Assembly (NCBI GenBank): GCA_041395525.1
Contig: JAWLAH010000009.1
Coordinates: 39,139-103,138, forward strand
Length of the DNA stretch: 64,000 nt
Source: CADEED01 sp020442965
GTDB taxonomy: Bacteria > Pseudomonadota > Gammaproteobacteria > Steroidobacterales > Steroidobacteraceae
Direction of reading: 5' to 3'
The first letter of the stretch is position 1, and the number at the start of each line of letters is the position of its first letter. This document shows positions 46,285 to 54,817 of this stretch, one piece after another. Made by a program: the position numbers and the translations under genes. The notes under the pieces are model-generated. The model did no database searches, was not told the DNA's origin, and saw nothing but the letters and a program-made list of their open reading frames with translations.

Positions 46285-47010
46285 CTACAACCGGAACGAT
46301 TGCCCCAAGTAAACATCGCGGACTTGGGGGTTGGCAAGGATTTCTTCGGCAGATCCGGCAGCGATCACAATTCCACCGGAAACGATGTACGCACGACTAC
46401 AAACCCCTAGCGTTTCGCGTACATTGTGGTCTGTGATGAGCACGCCGATGCCCTTGTCGCTGAGTTCACGAACGATGCGCTGAATGTCGATCACCGAGAG
46501 CGGGTCGACGCCCGCGAACGGCTCATCCAGCAGGATGAATCGCGGCTCTGCAGCAAGCGCGCGCGCGATTTCGACGCGCCGCCGTTCGCCGCCCGACAGC
46601 GAAATCCCGAGGCTCTTGCGCACATGATCGATGCGCAGCTCGGCCAGGATTTCATCGAGTCGGGCGTGGCGCGCCGCGGAGTCGAGGTCGTCGCGGGTTT
46701 CGAGGATTGCCAGAACGTTATCTTCCACCGACAATTTTCGGAAGATGGACGCCTCTTGCGGCAGGTAGCCCACGCCCGCGCGGGCGCGCCTGTGCATGGG
46801 CAGCGTCGTCAAATCCTGATCGTCGAGATGGATGCTGCCAGCATCGGCAGCGACCAGCCCCACGATCATGTAAAACGCGGTCGTTTTGCCAGCGCCATTC
46901 GGGCCTAACAATCCAACCGTCTCGCCGCTCGTCACTTCGAGCGAGAGGTCGGTGATCACCTTGCGCGTCTTATAGCTCTTGGCCAGATGCTCGACTTTCA
47001 GGACGCTCAT
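46285..47010 (-). CDS. lptB: LPS export ATPase LptB
   Basis: 241 aa ABC ATPase that powers the LptB2FG transporter for lipopolysaccharide. Walker A LLGPNGAGKTT, Q-loop VGYLPQEASIF, signature ISLSGGERRRVEIARA, Walker B FILLDEPFAGVD, H-loop ITDHNVRETL. The start overlaps the lptA stop by 4 bp (ATGA-type). Confidence 0.96.
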   Translation of the reverse strand: MSVLKVEHLAKSYKTRKVITDLSLEVTSGETVGLLGPNGAGKTTAFYMIVGLVAADAGSIHLDDQDLTTLPMHRRARAGVGYLPQEASIFRKLSVEDNVLAILETRDDLDSAARHARLDEILAELRIDHVRKSLGISLSGGERRRVEIARALAAEPRFILLDEPFAGVDPLSVIDIQRIVRELSDKGIGVLITDHNVRETLGVCSRAYIVSGGIVIAAGSAEEILANPQVRDVYLGQSFRL

Positions 47011-47729
47011 GGCGGGGGAGCGGTGGGATCAGACGGTGGCGTCTGTGCGTCGGGGCGGGTGGCCGATTGACTTCCCGGCTGTGCTCCCGGTTGAATGATT
47101 ATCCGCACACGGCCCTGCTCCCCCGCTGCGCTGTCGGGTCGGGCGCGCGCCTGCACCCGTTGATCACGGATGTTGTAGATCAGCCGCTCGCCGCGGATTT
47201 CGTTGCGACCATCGGATAGCCAGGCGGAGTCCAGCAGGCTCACCGTACCCGCCGCGGTCTCGTAGATGATGGTTTCGGCACGACCGCGAGCCGCGTCCGC
47301 CGTGCCGCCGCGCGCTTGCTCGAACGCCGCTGGCTTGCCGGTCACAGTCGCGCGATCGATCAGGTTGTTAGCGAAAGAGACCACGGCTCGATCGGATGTC
47401 AGGCTGCCGCCTTCGGCACGGATGCGCACGTTGCCGCTGAAAGTCCAGCGGCTGTTCTCGAAGTTGAGGCCACCGGCGGCACGCGCTTCGTCCGCTTGCA
47501 CCCGGATGTCACCCTGCGAAATGGTGACGTCGCGCAGCAAGATAGCGTTGTTGCGGTAGTCGACCTCGGTGGCGGCGGCGTCGACGGTGATCGGTGCGGA
47601 GCGCGCGGTCGCTTTGGCAGCCGGCGCTCCTGAGGCGCTCCGATTGCCCTGCAGCAGCAAGAGCGCGCACAGGAGCGACAGGACAGTGACGAGCCGCTTG
47701 GTGGTTGCGTTAGGGGACAAAGCGGCCAT
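47007..47729 (-). CDS. lptA: LPS-transport periplasmic protein LptA
   Basis: 240 aa. Signal peptide (LVTVLSLLCALLLLQG), then the OstA-like beta-jellyroll with PITVDAAATEVDYRNNAILLRDVTISQGDIRVQADEAR and SGNVRI repeats that bridges LPS across the periplasm. The C-terminal tail of proline, serine and threonine is low complexity (PGAQPGSQSATRPDAQTPPSD), longer than in E. coli. Its start overlaps lptC by 20 bp and its stop overlaps lptB by 4 bp. Confidence 0.93.
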   Translation of the reverse strand: MAALSPNATTKRLVTVLSLLCALLLLQGNRSASGAPAAKATARSAPITVDAAATEVDYRNNAILLRDVTISQGDIRVQADEARAAGGLNFENSRWTFSGNVRIRAEGGSLTSDRAVVSFANNLIDRATVTGKPAAFEQARGGTADAARGRAETIIYETAAGTVSLLDSAWLSDGRNEIRGERLIYNIRDQRVQARARPDSAAGEQGRVRIIIQPGAQPGSQSATRPDAQTPPSDPTAPPP

Positions 47730-48267
47730 TGACCTTCGATTGTAACTCTACCTTCTCTTCCTTCAAATTCGCGCGCAGACCGATGGCGCTCAGGCGCTGC
47801 CCGGACCATGTCAGCGTGACCGGCGCATCGGTGGTAATGACCTGTTCGCGGGTTTGGATATCGAGCGTGTCGGTGTCAAGTTGAATGGTTTGCGCAGCAG
47901 TCGGCATTGGGCCGGTCACATTGACATCACCCGCTAGCCGGATTCGTTCGCCGGTTTGCTGCACTTCGCCCCGGAGCGCCGTGACATTCCAGCGCGTGTC
48001 CTTGGCGGGAAAATAGTTCATGTGCACACGCCCGAGTTCGACGACGCCCGCGTCAGGCCGTTGGCGTATGAGATCGGCCTTCAATCGATAGAGCTCGTGC
48101 CCGTCGTCGCCGGTTTCTACGACCTCCGCATCGCGCGCGACGTAACCGGGGTCGTACGCGGGTGCATCGGCATCACGCTCATCTGGCGCCTCGGAGCGGG
48201 TGCCAATCGCGATAGTGCCCGCAATCAACGCCAGCAGCAGGATCCCGATAATGAGGCGGTACGCCAA
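47710..48267 (-). CDS. lptC: LPS export component LptC
   Basis: 185 aa. One N-terminal membrane anchor (LIIGILLLALIAGTIAIG) and a periplasmic LptC/YrbK domain (LYRLKADLIRQRPDAGVVELGRVHMNYF, TDTLDIQTREQVITTDAPVTLTW). It receives LPS from LptBFG and passes it to LptA, whose gene overlaps its 3' end by 20 bp. A start 7 bp after the kdsC stop fits the operon. Confidence 0.92.
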   Translation of the reverse strand: MAYRLIIGILLLALIAGTIAIGTRSEAPDERDADAPAYDPGYVARDAEVVETGDDGHELYRLKADLIRQRPDAGVVELGRVHMNYFPAKDTRWNVTALRGEVQQTGERIRLAGDVNVTGPMPTAAQTIQLDTDTLDIQTREQVITTDAPVTLTWSGQRLSAIGLRANLKEEKVELQSKVNGRFVP

Positions 48268-48273
48268 GCGCCG

Positions 48274-48786
48274 TTACTCGGCTGCCCGTAGCGCGATCAG
48301 GATGTCGCACAACTCGCGTACGGCGCCGTGACCGCCGCTGCGTTGGGTGACGTAGTGGGCGGCCGCGAGCGCGTCGCCGTGCGCATTGGCGACGGCGACG
48401 CCGAGGCCCACCGCGCGCATCACGGGCACGTCGGGGCGATCGTCGCCCAGACAGGCACACTGCGCCAGTCCGACCTTGCAGGCTTTGGCGATCTTTCTGA
48501 CGACTGGCAACTTCTCATCGATCCCTTGATGGACCAAACTGATGCCGAGTTCGCGCGCGCGTTGTGTCACTGCCGCGGAGCGTCGGCCCGAGACGATCGC
48601 AACGTGAACACCGAGGCGCTGCAACTGTTTGATGCCGAAGCCATCGTGGACGTGAAACACTTTGAGCGCCTCACCGCGGCTACCGTAGTACAAACGGCCA
48701 TCGGTCATGACGCCATCGACGTCGAGCACCAGGACCGAAATTCTGCCGGCACGTTTGCGCACGCCGGCTGGAATGGTCGCCATCAA
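48274..48786 (-). CDS. kdsC: KDO-8-phosphate phosphatase KdsC
   Basis: 170 aa HAD-family phosphatase that releases Kdo for LPS inner-core synthesis. Motif 1 LVLDVDGVMTDG with nucleophilic Asp, motif 2 VSGRRS, motif 3 Lys in GIDEKL, motif 4 GDDRPDVPVM. The stretch HVHDGFGIKQLQRLG is the family oligomer contact. Overlaps kdsD by 4 bp. Confidence 0.95.
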   Translation of the reverse strand: MMATIPAGVRKRAGRISVLVLDVDGVMTDGRLYYGSRGEALKVFHVHDGFGIKQLQRLGVHVAIVSGRRSAAVTQRARELGISLVHQGIDEKLPVVRKIAKACKVGLAQCACLGDDRPDVPVMRAVGLGVAVANAHGDALAAAHYVTQRSGGHGAVRELCDILIALRAAE

Positions 48787-49793
48787 ACGACGCCAGCACG
48801 CAGTAGATCGTGCACGTTGAGCGCCCCAACCAGCTGGTTAGTGTCGTCCACGACCGGGAGCACTGTGATGCGGTGTAATTCCATCAAGTGTACCGCCTCA
48901 GCCGCCAGCGCTTGCGGACCGATTCGCTTGAACTCGCGTGTCATGATGTCGCACATACGCGTCGCATGCACATCGACGTGGCGATCGAGCGTGCGGCGCA
49001 GATCGCCGTCTGTGAATACGCCGACCACCGCGTTTTCTGGGGCGTTGCCCACGATCACCGTCATGCCGAGGCCCTTGCGGGACATTTCGACGAGACCTTC
49101 GGCGAGCGTCGTATCGCTGCCCACGACTGGCAGATCATCGCCTTTGCGCATGACATCGCTGACGTGCAGGAGTAGTTTGCGGCCCAGGCTGCCGCCCGGA
49201 TGCGAACGTGCGAAATCCTGCGCGGTGAAGCCGCGCGCTTCCAGGAGCGCTACAGCCAGCGCATCGCCCATCGCCAGACTCACCGTGGTACTGGCGGTCG
49301 GCGCCAGCTTGAGCGGGCAAGCCTCCTCGACGATGCCGACGTCCAGACAGACGTCTGCATTGCGTGCAAGGGTTGAATTTGCGTTGCCGGTGAGCGCGAT
49401 GAGCGGCGTTGCGAGACGCGACACGTGCGGCAGCAATAACAGCAACTCACGCGTTTCGCCCGAATAGGACAACGCAAGTACGACGTCGTCGCGCGTGATC
49501 ATGCCAATGTCGCCGTGGCTCGCTTCGGCCGGGTGCAGGTAAAAAGCGGCGGTACCGGTGCTCGCGAGCGTCGCGGCGATTTTGCCGGCGACGTGACCAG
49601 ACTTGCCCATCCCGGTGACGATCACCCGTGCGCGACAGGCGAGACACAGCCGACACGCGGCTGCAAAAGCCGCGTCCAGGCGCGGTGCCAGCGACGTCAG
49701 TGCACGCGCCTCGATCTCCAGGGCGCGCCGGCCCGAGCGGAGCAGCGACTGATCGGTGACCGTCTGATTGGTGGCTTTGTCCATCCTCGGCAT
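48783..49793 (-). CDS. kdsD: arabinose-5-phosphate isomerase KdsD
   Basis: 336 aa enzyme converting ribulose 5-phosphate to arabinose 5-phosphate, first step of Kdo synthesis. N-terminal SIS domain (VIVTGMGKSGHVAGKIAATLASTGT, HGDIGMITRDDVVLALSYSGETREL, LALTGNANSTLARNADVCLD) followed by two CBS domains from about 210. A second ATG at 49784 (MDKATNQ) would fit a GAGG placed very close; the longer form is reported. The first gene of the operon on this strand. Confidence 0.94.
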   Translation of the reverse strand: MPRMDKATNQTVTDQSLLRSGRRALEIEARALTSLAPRLDAAFAAACRLCLACRARVIVTGMGKSGHVAGKIAATLASTGTAAFYLHPAEASHGDIGMITRDDVVLALSYSGETRELLLLLPHVSRLATPLIALTGNANSTLARNADVCLDVGIVEEACPLKLAPTASTTVSLAMGDALAVALLEARGFTAQDFARSHPGGSLGRKLLLHVSDVMRKGDDLPVVGSDTTLAEGLVEMSRKGLGMTVIVGNAPENAVVGVFTDGDLRRTLDRHVDVHATRMCDIMTREFKRIGPQALAAEAVHLMELHRITVLPVVDDTNQLVGALNVHDLLRAGVV

Positions 49794-49827
49794 GATACCG
49801 CCCCGCCGGCCGCGCTAATATCGCAAC

Positions 49828-50070
49828 ATGAATCCACAAGTCGTAGCCGATCTCATCCGCGCCGGCATGCCCGGCGCCACCGTCCAGGTGCAGTCCGAGG
49901 ACAACACGCACTTCGCAGCCCTGGTGGTTGCGTTGGAGTTTGCGGGCAAGCGACCGATCGCCCGCCACCAGCTCATCTACCGAGCGTTAGGGGAGAAGAT
50001 GGGACGGGAGATCCACGCGTTGTCAATCGAGGCGCTGACTCCCGACGAGCTCGCCGCTCGTCAGGCGTAG
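49828..50070 (+). CDS. ibaG: BolA-family protein IbaG
   Basis: 80 aa acidic-to-neutral BolA/IbaG fold protein that pairs with monothiol glutaredoxins in Fe-S trafficking and acid response. The motif DNTHFAALVV.. with the conserved His, and FAGKRPIARHQLIYRALGEKM, are typical of the IbaG branch. No Cys is present. It precedes murA by 10 bp and is divergent from kdsD, the usual gammaproteobacterial order. Confidence 0.92.
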   Translation: MNPQVVADLIRAGMPGATVQVQSEDNTHFAALVVALEFAGKRPIARHQLIYRALGEKMGREIHALSIEALTPDELAARQA

Positions 50071-50080
50071 GCGAGCTAGC

Positions 50081-51340
50081 TTGGACAAGCTGCAGATTCA
50101 CGGCGGCACCCCGCTCGAGGGCGAAGTGCGTGTTTCGGGCGCCAAGAACGCCACGCTGCCGATCATCGCGGCTGCATTGTTAGCCGACGACCCGGTGACG
50201 ATCGGCAACGTGCCGCACCTGCACGACGTGACGACGATGATCGAGTTGCTAGGGCGGATGGGCGTCTCGGTGACGATCGACGAGCACATGAAGATCGAGA
50301 TCGATCCCGGCACGATTCGCGATTACGTCGCGCCGTACGAGCTCGTCAAGACAATGCGCGCGTCGATTCTCGTGTTGGGTCCCCTGGTCGCGCGATTTGG
50401 TGCGGCCGATGTGTCGTTGCCGGGCGGTTGTGCGATCGGTGCGCGGCCGGTGAACATTCATGTTGCGGGACTGCAGGCGATGGGCGCCGATATCAGCATC
50501 GAGGCGGGCTACATACGCGCTCGTGCCGGGCGACTGAAGGGCGCGCGCCTCGTCCTGGATACCGTGACCGTGACCGGTACTGAAAACCTCCTGATGGCAG
50601 CGGTGTTGGCTGAAGGCGAAACAGTTCTGGAGAACGCCGCGCGCGAGCCCGAGGTGGTCGATCTCGCGAATTTTCTGATCGCGATGGGCGCGCAGATAAC
50701 GGGTGCCGGCACGGACAAAATCGTCGTGCGAGGCGTCAAGAAGCTGCACGGCACGCACTACGAGGTGCTCCCGGATCGGATCGAAGGCGGTACATACCTC
50801 GTCGCTGGCGCCATGACTGGCGGCAATGTTCGGATCAAGCGCGCCCGTCCGGATCATCTGGATGCGGTCGTTGGCAAGCTGCAGGAAGCGGGCGTCAAGG
50901 TCGGCGTCGGCGATACATGGGTTGAGGTAGACATGCGGGGCAAACGCCCCAAGTCCGTCGACGTCCGCACCGCACCTTACCCCGCCTTTCCAACCGACAT
51001 GCAAGCGCAGTTCGCGGCCCTCAATACGATCGCCAGCGGCGTCGGCACGATCATCGAAACGATCTTCGAGAATCGCTTCATGCATATGCTTGAGATGCGT
51101 CGCATGGGCGCCGAGATCCGGCTCGAGGGCAACACCGCGATCATCAAAGGTGTACCGCAACTTACCGCGGCGCCGGTGATGGCGACGGACTTGCGTGCGT
51201 CAGCGAGCCTGGTACTGGCAGGGTTGGTCGCTGAGGGGCGCACCGATATCGAGCGTATCTACCACATCGATCGCGGCTATGAGGCAATCGAGGAGAAGCT
51301 GGCGCAATTAGGCGCGCAGATTCGGCGCGTGCCTAACTAG
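50081..51340 (+). CDS. murA: UDP-N-acetylglucosamine 1-carboxyvinyltransferase MurA
   Basis: First committed step of peptidoglycan synthesis. 419 aa from a TTG start (MDKLQIHGGTPLEGEV), confirmed by alignment to the usual family N-terminus; no ATG or GTG is near. K22 of SGAKNA and the fosfomycin-target Cys117 in SLPGGCAIGARPVN are intact, so fosfomycin sensitivity is expected. The C-terminal end NRGYE-like DRGYEAIEEKLAQLGA is complete. After its stop, the his genes found here in Pseudomonas are not present. Confidence 0.96.
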   Translation: MDKLQIHGGTPLEGEVRVSGAKNATLPIIAAALLADDPVTIGNVPHLHDVTTMIELLGRMGVSVTIDEHMKIEIDPGTIRDYVAPYELVKTMRASILVLGPLVARFGAADVSLPGGCAIGARPVNIHVAGLQAMGADISIEAGYIRARAGRLKGARLVLDTVTVTGTENLLMAAVLAEGETVLENAAREPEVVDLANFLIAMGAQITGAGTDKIVVRGVKKLHGTHYEVLPDRIEGGTYLVAGAMTGGNVRIKRARPDHLDAVVGKLQEAGVKVGVGDTWVEVDMRGKRPKSVDVRTAPYPAFPTDMQAQFAALNTIASGVGTIIETIFENRFMHMLEMRRMGAEIRLEGNTAIIKGVPQLTAAPVMATDLRASASLVLAGLVAEGRTDIERIYHIDRGYEAIEEKLAQLGAQIRRVPN

Positions 51341-51375
51341 TTCTTTCGACGCTATCGGAGTGTCGGACCGGGCGC

Positions 51376-51442
51376 GCGAGGAGGCCTGGCTGCGGCGAAC
51401 TGGGTCGGGCGCGCTGCGCGTACCCTCGAGCGAGCGCGCCCC
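51376..51442 (+). repeat. dispersed repeat, copy A
   Basis: GC-rich element between murA and the DUF2971 gene. Its core, 51394-51438, matches copy B almost perfectly; the last 34 bases, TCGGGCGCGCTGCGCGTACC onward to GAGCGAGCGCG, are identical in both. It is not coding in any recognised way. The remaining spacer to 51588 shows no gene. Confidence 0.7.
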
Positions 51443-51588
51443 GGCAGATGCTCTGCGAGTAGCGCACACGCGAGTTACGCACGCGCTCGCAGCCGCGGAG
51501 TTGGAGGGGTAGACATGCCACCGGGCCACCGGGGCTGACGTTCCGAAACCATCCTCCGCGCGATCACTGGCGCCGGATTGCGTCGGTC

Positions 51589-52515
51589 CTACCAATCACG
51601 ATATGGGATTTTTGACGGAAGGATGCGTTTTGAGCCGATAGTGTTCAGTGCGGGCCAGAGCCCTGATGCGTTGGCGACGAGCTGTTTGACCGCTGCGAGA
51701 GCTTCTGCCCTATGGGGCGAAGGCCCCACAGTGATCGAAGTAATGGGAGTCTCTAGGCTGGACAAATCAGCTTTGACGTACGGTACCAGGAACGTCCGGC
51801 CAAGACGGAACGACGTCTCGAGTTCCTGTTTTCCCCATCGCATTTTTGGGGTGGTGAAGAGCCGCCACTCTTTCTCTTCGTCAAATGCGGGGTGCTTGAA
51901 ATAGGGTAGCATCGCCTGTGCGACGTCCTCGTTGAAGTGGTTGAAAACGCCAGGTACCACGCGACTTGGATTGCGGCCATTTTCGCTTAGCATTTTGCCG
52001 AGCTCGGTTGTCGGGCGCTCATTTGCATCAGACAACTCATCTAGCACGAAGGCTCGCAATCGCCCCGCGGCGACTCTTTCATCGTATTCCGCGGCTGTGA
52101 GCTTAAAGCCTTCGCTTGCGGCTTGCGCTTGCAGCGCGCTCACACGAAATCCAATTGAAAACCTCGGCCCGACTCCCGAGTAGCCTCGCCACTGTGCCAG
52201 GTTGTCTCGCTGCGTGGAAAAGGACGCAACGTACGCGGCTCGATAGCCCGATGGGATCTCATTGCCTGCTTCAGACTCCTCGCTCTCTGCCACTCGACGC
52301 ATCTCCTCGAGACAACTAGTTGCGACGCGCTGTGTGGCAGCGTCAACGGTTGCGTCGGAAGTGAGTTCTTCGAGTACGCGACGATAGAGATTGCGGCCAA
52401 TTCGATACTCGGACGTGTCGTTCAAATATGAGATATGCGTGCACCAGATGCACTTGCTAGCAAGAATACCTAACAACCCTTTCCCATCTGTGTAGTGATA
52501 GATTTCGTCAACCAC
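51589..52515 (-). CDS. DUF2971 domain protein, possibly a mobile defence or toxin-like gene
   Basis: 308 aa from the GTG at 52515 (GGGAGAGG lies 6-7 nt upstream); the frame continues further, but the extra residues run into copy B of the repeat. The DUF2971 signatures are IYHYTDGKGLLGILASKCIW at the start, THISYLNDTSEYRIG, FSTQRDNLAQWRGYSGVGPRFSIGF and EEKEWRLF near the end. The fold is thought to resemble ADP-ribosyltransferases and the family is common in accessory DNA; activity is unknown. Base composition is visibly more A+T-rich than the neighbours. Flanked by repeat copies A and B, and inserted between murA and degS. Confidence 0.8.
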   Translation of the reverse strand: MVDEIYHYTDGKGLLGILASKCIWCTHISYLNDTSEYRIGRNLYRRVLEELTSDATVDAATQRVATSCLEEMRRVAESEESEAGNEIPSGYRAAYVASFSTQRDNLAQWRGYSGVGPRFSIGFRVSALQAQAASEGFKLTAAEYDERVAAGRLRAFVLDELSDANERPTTELGKMLSENGRNPSRVVPGVFNHFNEDVAQAMLPYFKHPAFDEEKEWRLFTTPKMRWGKQELETSFRLGRTFLVPYVKADLSSLETPITSITVGPSPHRAEALAAVKQLVANASGLWPALNTIGSKRILPSKIPYRDW

Positions 52516-52627
52516 AAGAGCCTCTCCCGAGGGCCACTGAAAACCAACGTGAAGGGCTACTGAGCAATTGCGGCTCGTGCCGCACTGCTTGAGCGCTGAC
52601 GTTTGAGCGTCACGAGACCACTGCGCA

Positions 52628-52696
52628 GCGAGGCTGGGGTGGGGTGGGCGAACTGATCGGGCGCGCTGCGCGTACCCTCGAGCGAGCGCGGGGCGC
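52628..52696 (+). repeat. dispersed repeat, copy B
   Basis: Direct copy of A on the other side of the DUF2971 gene; core at 52647-52690. Begins GCGAGGCTGGGGTGGGG and ends GAGCGAGCGCGGGGCGC. The 306-bp spacer 52516-52821 contains only this and copy C. Confidence 0.7.
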
Positions 52697-52736
52697 ATCT
52701 TTCCCCGTGCGAAGTAGATGGTTGATAGGAGAACAG

Positions 52737-52800
52737 GAGCGCCCCGTGCTCGCTCTTCGGCGCCCTCCACAGTCCGCCCACCGCAACCCAGCCTCGCGCC
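52737..52800 (-). repeat. dispersed repeat, copy C (inverted)
   Basis: Read on the minus strand it starts GGCGCGAGGCTGGGTTGCGG and continues GTGGGCGGACTG, then, after a diverged middle, GAGCGAGCACGGGGCGC. This mirrors copy B with mismatches, so B and C form an imperfect inverted pair about 40 bp apart, a REP-like arrangement. Confidence 0.55.
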
Positions 52801-52821
52801 AACCCGATCTCACAATATCTC

Positions 52822-54003
52822 CTACGCTCGCGGTCTCTCAGCCGACACCAGTTTGACGTTGAACTCCTTGGTGCCACGCAACGCCCGCACTTCGATCGAC
52901 TTACCGGGCAACGCATCCGCGACTCGCGCGACAAAATCCTGGGCATTGCGCACCTCGCGACCGTCAATCGTCAGTAACAAGTCTCCGGGGCGCAGGCCAG
53001 CGCTCGCTGCGGGACTTGACGTGTACATGTTCGCAATCACCACGCCGCCGCGTTCGAGTCCCAGTTGCCGGGCGTCATAGTCATCGATGTCCTGGGGAAT
53101 TACACCAATCCAGCCACGGATGACGCGTCCGTTCTTGAGTAACTCGTCCATCACGCTGCGCGCGAGGTTGACCGGGATGGCGAACCCGATCCCCTCGACG
53201 CCGAGGTTCTTGGCGAGTACCGCGGTGTTGATACCGATCAGTTCGCCGTTGGTGTTTATCAGTGCACCGCCAGAGTTGCCTGCATTGATCGGCGCGTCGG
53301 TCTGAATGAAATTCTCGAATGTCGCCACCCCCAGCTGGCCACGGCCGGTCGCGCTGACGATGCCTTGCGTAACGGTCTGCGAGAGGCCGACCGGATTGCC
53401 AATCGTCAACACGACGTCGCCAACGCGCAGCCGATTGGACTGACCGATCGGCATCACCGGCAGGTTTGGCAAATCGATTTTGAGTAGCGCGAGGTCGGTG
53501 TCGGGGTCGCGCCCGACGATCTTGGCGTCCGCGACGCGGCCATCGGCCAGCATGACCCGAACCTCATCAGCGGTCGCTATGACATGGTGATTGGTCACGA
53601 TATGCCCTTGTGGATCGAGGATCACGCCTGAGCCAAGGCTGCGTTCCACACGCTGTCGATAGCGCGGCGAAGTGTCACCGAACAGCTGTTCGATCGGGCT
53701 TGGCCTGATTTGTTCGGTAACGACTCGCGCCGTATAGATATTGACGACGGCTGGTGCGGCACGCTCGACGGCGCTTGCGTAAGAGACTGGAGCGCTTTCG
53801 GGTGTCGTCGCCGGTCGAATCGGCTGCGGCGATTCGGCTGGTTGCGAGTTGTTCGCAATCGGCGCGGGCGGCGGCGATGGGTAGACGGCGGGACGCGCCA
53901 CCAGCTCTGGTCGCCAGGCGACCAATAGAAATGCAGCGGCCAGGCCGACTATCACAGAGCTGGCAATAAAGACGAGACCTTTCTTGATCGACGAGCGGGT
54001 CAT
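52822..54003 (-). CDS. degS: DegS/AlgW-type periplasmic serine protease
   Basis: 393 aa from the ATG at 54003; a 14-residue longer TTG form is less likely. One N-terminal membrane anchor (GLVFIASSVIVGLAAAFLLV), a proline-rich linker, then a trypsin-like domain with catalytic His140 (TNHHVI), Asp170 (DTDLALL) and Ser244 (GNSGGAL), and one PDZ domain (about 295-385). One anchor plus one PDZ is the DegS/AlgW plan, which cuts the anti-sigma factor RseA/MucA in the sigma-E pathway. Divergent from petA. Confidence 0.92.
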   Translation of the reverse strand: MTRSSIKKGLVFIASSVIVGLAAAFLLVAWRPELVARPAVYPSPPPAPIANNSQPAESPQPIRPATTPESAPVSYASAVERAAPAVVNIYTARVVTEQIRPSPIEQLFGDTSPRYRQRVERSLGSGVILDPQGHIVTNHHVIATADEVRVMLADGRVADAKIVGRDPDTDLALLKIDLPNLPVMPIGQSNRLRVGDVVLTIGNPVGLSQTVTQGIVSATGRGQLGVATFENFIQTDAPINAGNSGGALINTNGELIGINTAVLAKNLGVEGIGFAIPVNLARSVMDELLKNGRVIRGWIGVIPQDIDDYDARQLGLERGGVVIANMYTSSPAASAGLRPGDLLLTIDGREVRNAQDFVARVADALPGKSIEVRALRGTKEFNVKLVSAERPRA

Positions 54004-54065
54004 TGCGGAGCGATTTCCTTGGCTGCGAAAGCTCGGCGACGACAAATCGCGCCGAAGGCTTCATG

Positions 54066-54071
54066 TATAAT
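54066..54071 (+). promoter_or_regulatory. putative -10 box of the petABC promoter
   Basis: TATAAT preceded directly by TG (TGTATAAT, 54064-54071), 84 bp before petA. No good -35 hexamer is found at 17 bp; CAAATC or ACAAAT are the nearest. The TG could act like an extended -10. Confidence 0.4.
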
Positions 54072-54154
54072 GTAACGCTTCCTGTGACGTCGCAGCGCCT
54101 CGGCGCGGCTCGACCGTGAACGGGCTAAGGGAATGTTGGACTAGAGGTTAACGA

Positions 54155-54817
54155 ATGAGCGATCACGCTGCGCACCCGCCTGCGGACCACTTGGTGGGTT
54201 CCCTGGTAGCCGATGAATCTAAGATCGACCTGGACAGACGCAAATATCTGACCGCTGCGACGACCGCGATCGGCGCGGTCGGGGTGGGGTTCATGCTGAC
54301 CCCGTTTGTGAAGTCGTGGCTACCCTCCGAGCGCGCGCGCGCGGCGGGCGCTCCGGCGGTCGTCGATGTGTCGAAGATGGAAGCCGGCCAGATGATTACG
54401 GCCGACTGGCGCTTGCAGCCTATCTACATCGTCCGTCGCACACCTGAGATGCTTGCATTGCTCACAAAGCACGATGCAGAGCTCAAGGACCCCAGTTCCA
54501 CTGAATCCGTGCAGCCGCAGTATGCAGACAACGTGCCGCGTTCCCGGCGCGACGATCTACTGGTGTTGATCGGTATCTGTACACACCTGGGTTGTCTGCC
54601 CAAGCAGCACTTTGCGCCGGGCGATGCCTTGCTCGGTGCGGACTGGCCGGGTGGATTCTTCTGCCCTTGCCACGGATCCAAGTTTGACTTGTCTGGTCGC
54701 GTCTTCAAAGGTTCGCCGGCCTCGGTCAATCTGGTCGTTCCGCCGTACGCGTTCGAGAATAAGGACACCCTGGTGATCGGTGTGGATAGTGTCGACTCGT
54801 CGAAAGGGGTGGCGTGA
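54155..54817 (+). CDS. petA: ubiquinol-cytochrome c reductase, Rieske iron-sulfur subunit
   Basis: 220 aa. Membrane-anchored [2Fe-2S] subunit of the bc1 complex. N-terminal twin-arginine-like DRRKYLTAATTAIGAVGVGFMLTPFVKSW, transmembrane hinge, then cluster motifs CTHLGCLP and CPCHGSKFD (two Cys and two His ligands, plus the disulfide Cys of each). A ribosome site GAGG lies before the ATG. The stop overlaps the petB start region, and petA-petB-petC form one operon. Confidence 0.96.
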   Translation: MSDHAAHPPADHLVGSLVADESKIDLDRRKYLTAATTAIGAVGVGFMLTPFVKSWLPSERARAAGAPAVVDVSKMEAGQMITADWRLQPIYIVRRTPEMLALLTKHDAELKDPSSTESVQPQYADNVPRSRRDDLLVLIGICTHLGCLPKQHFAPGDALLGADWPGGFFCPCHGSKFDLSGRVFKGSPASVNLVVPPYAFENKDTLVIGVDSVDSSKGVA

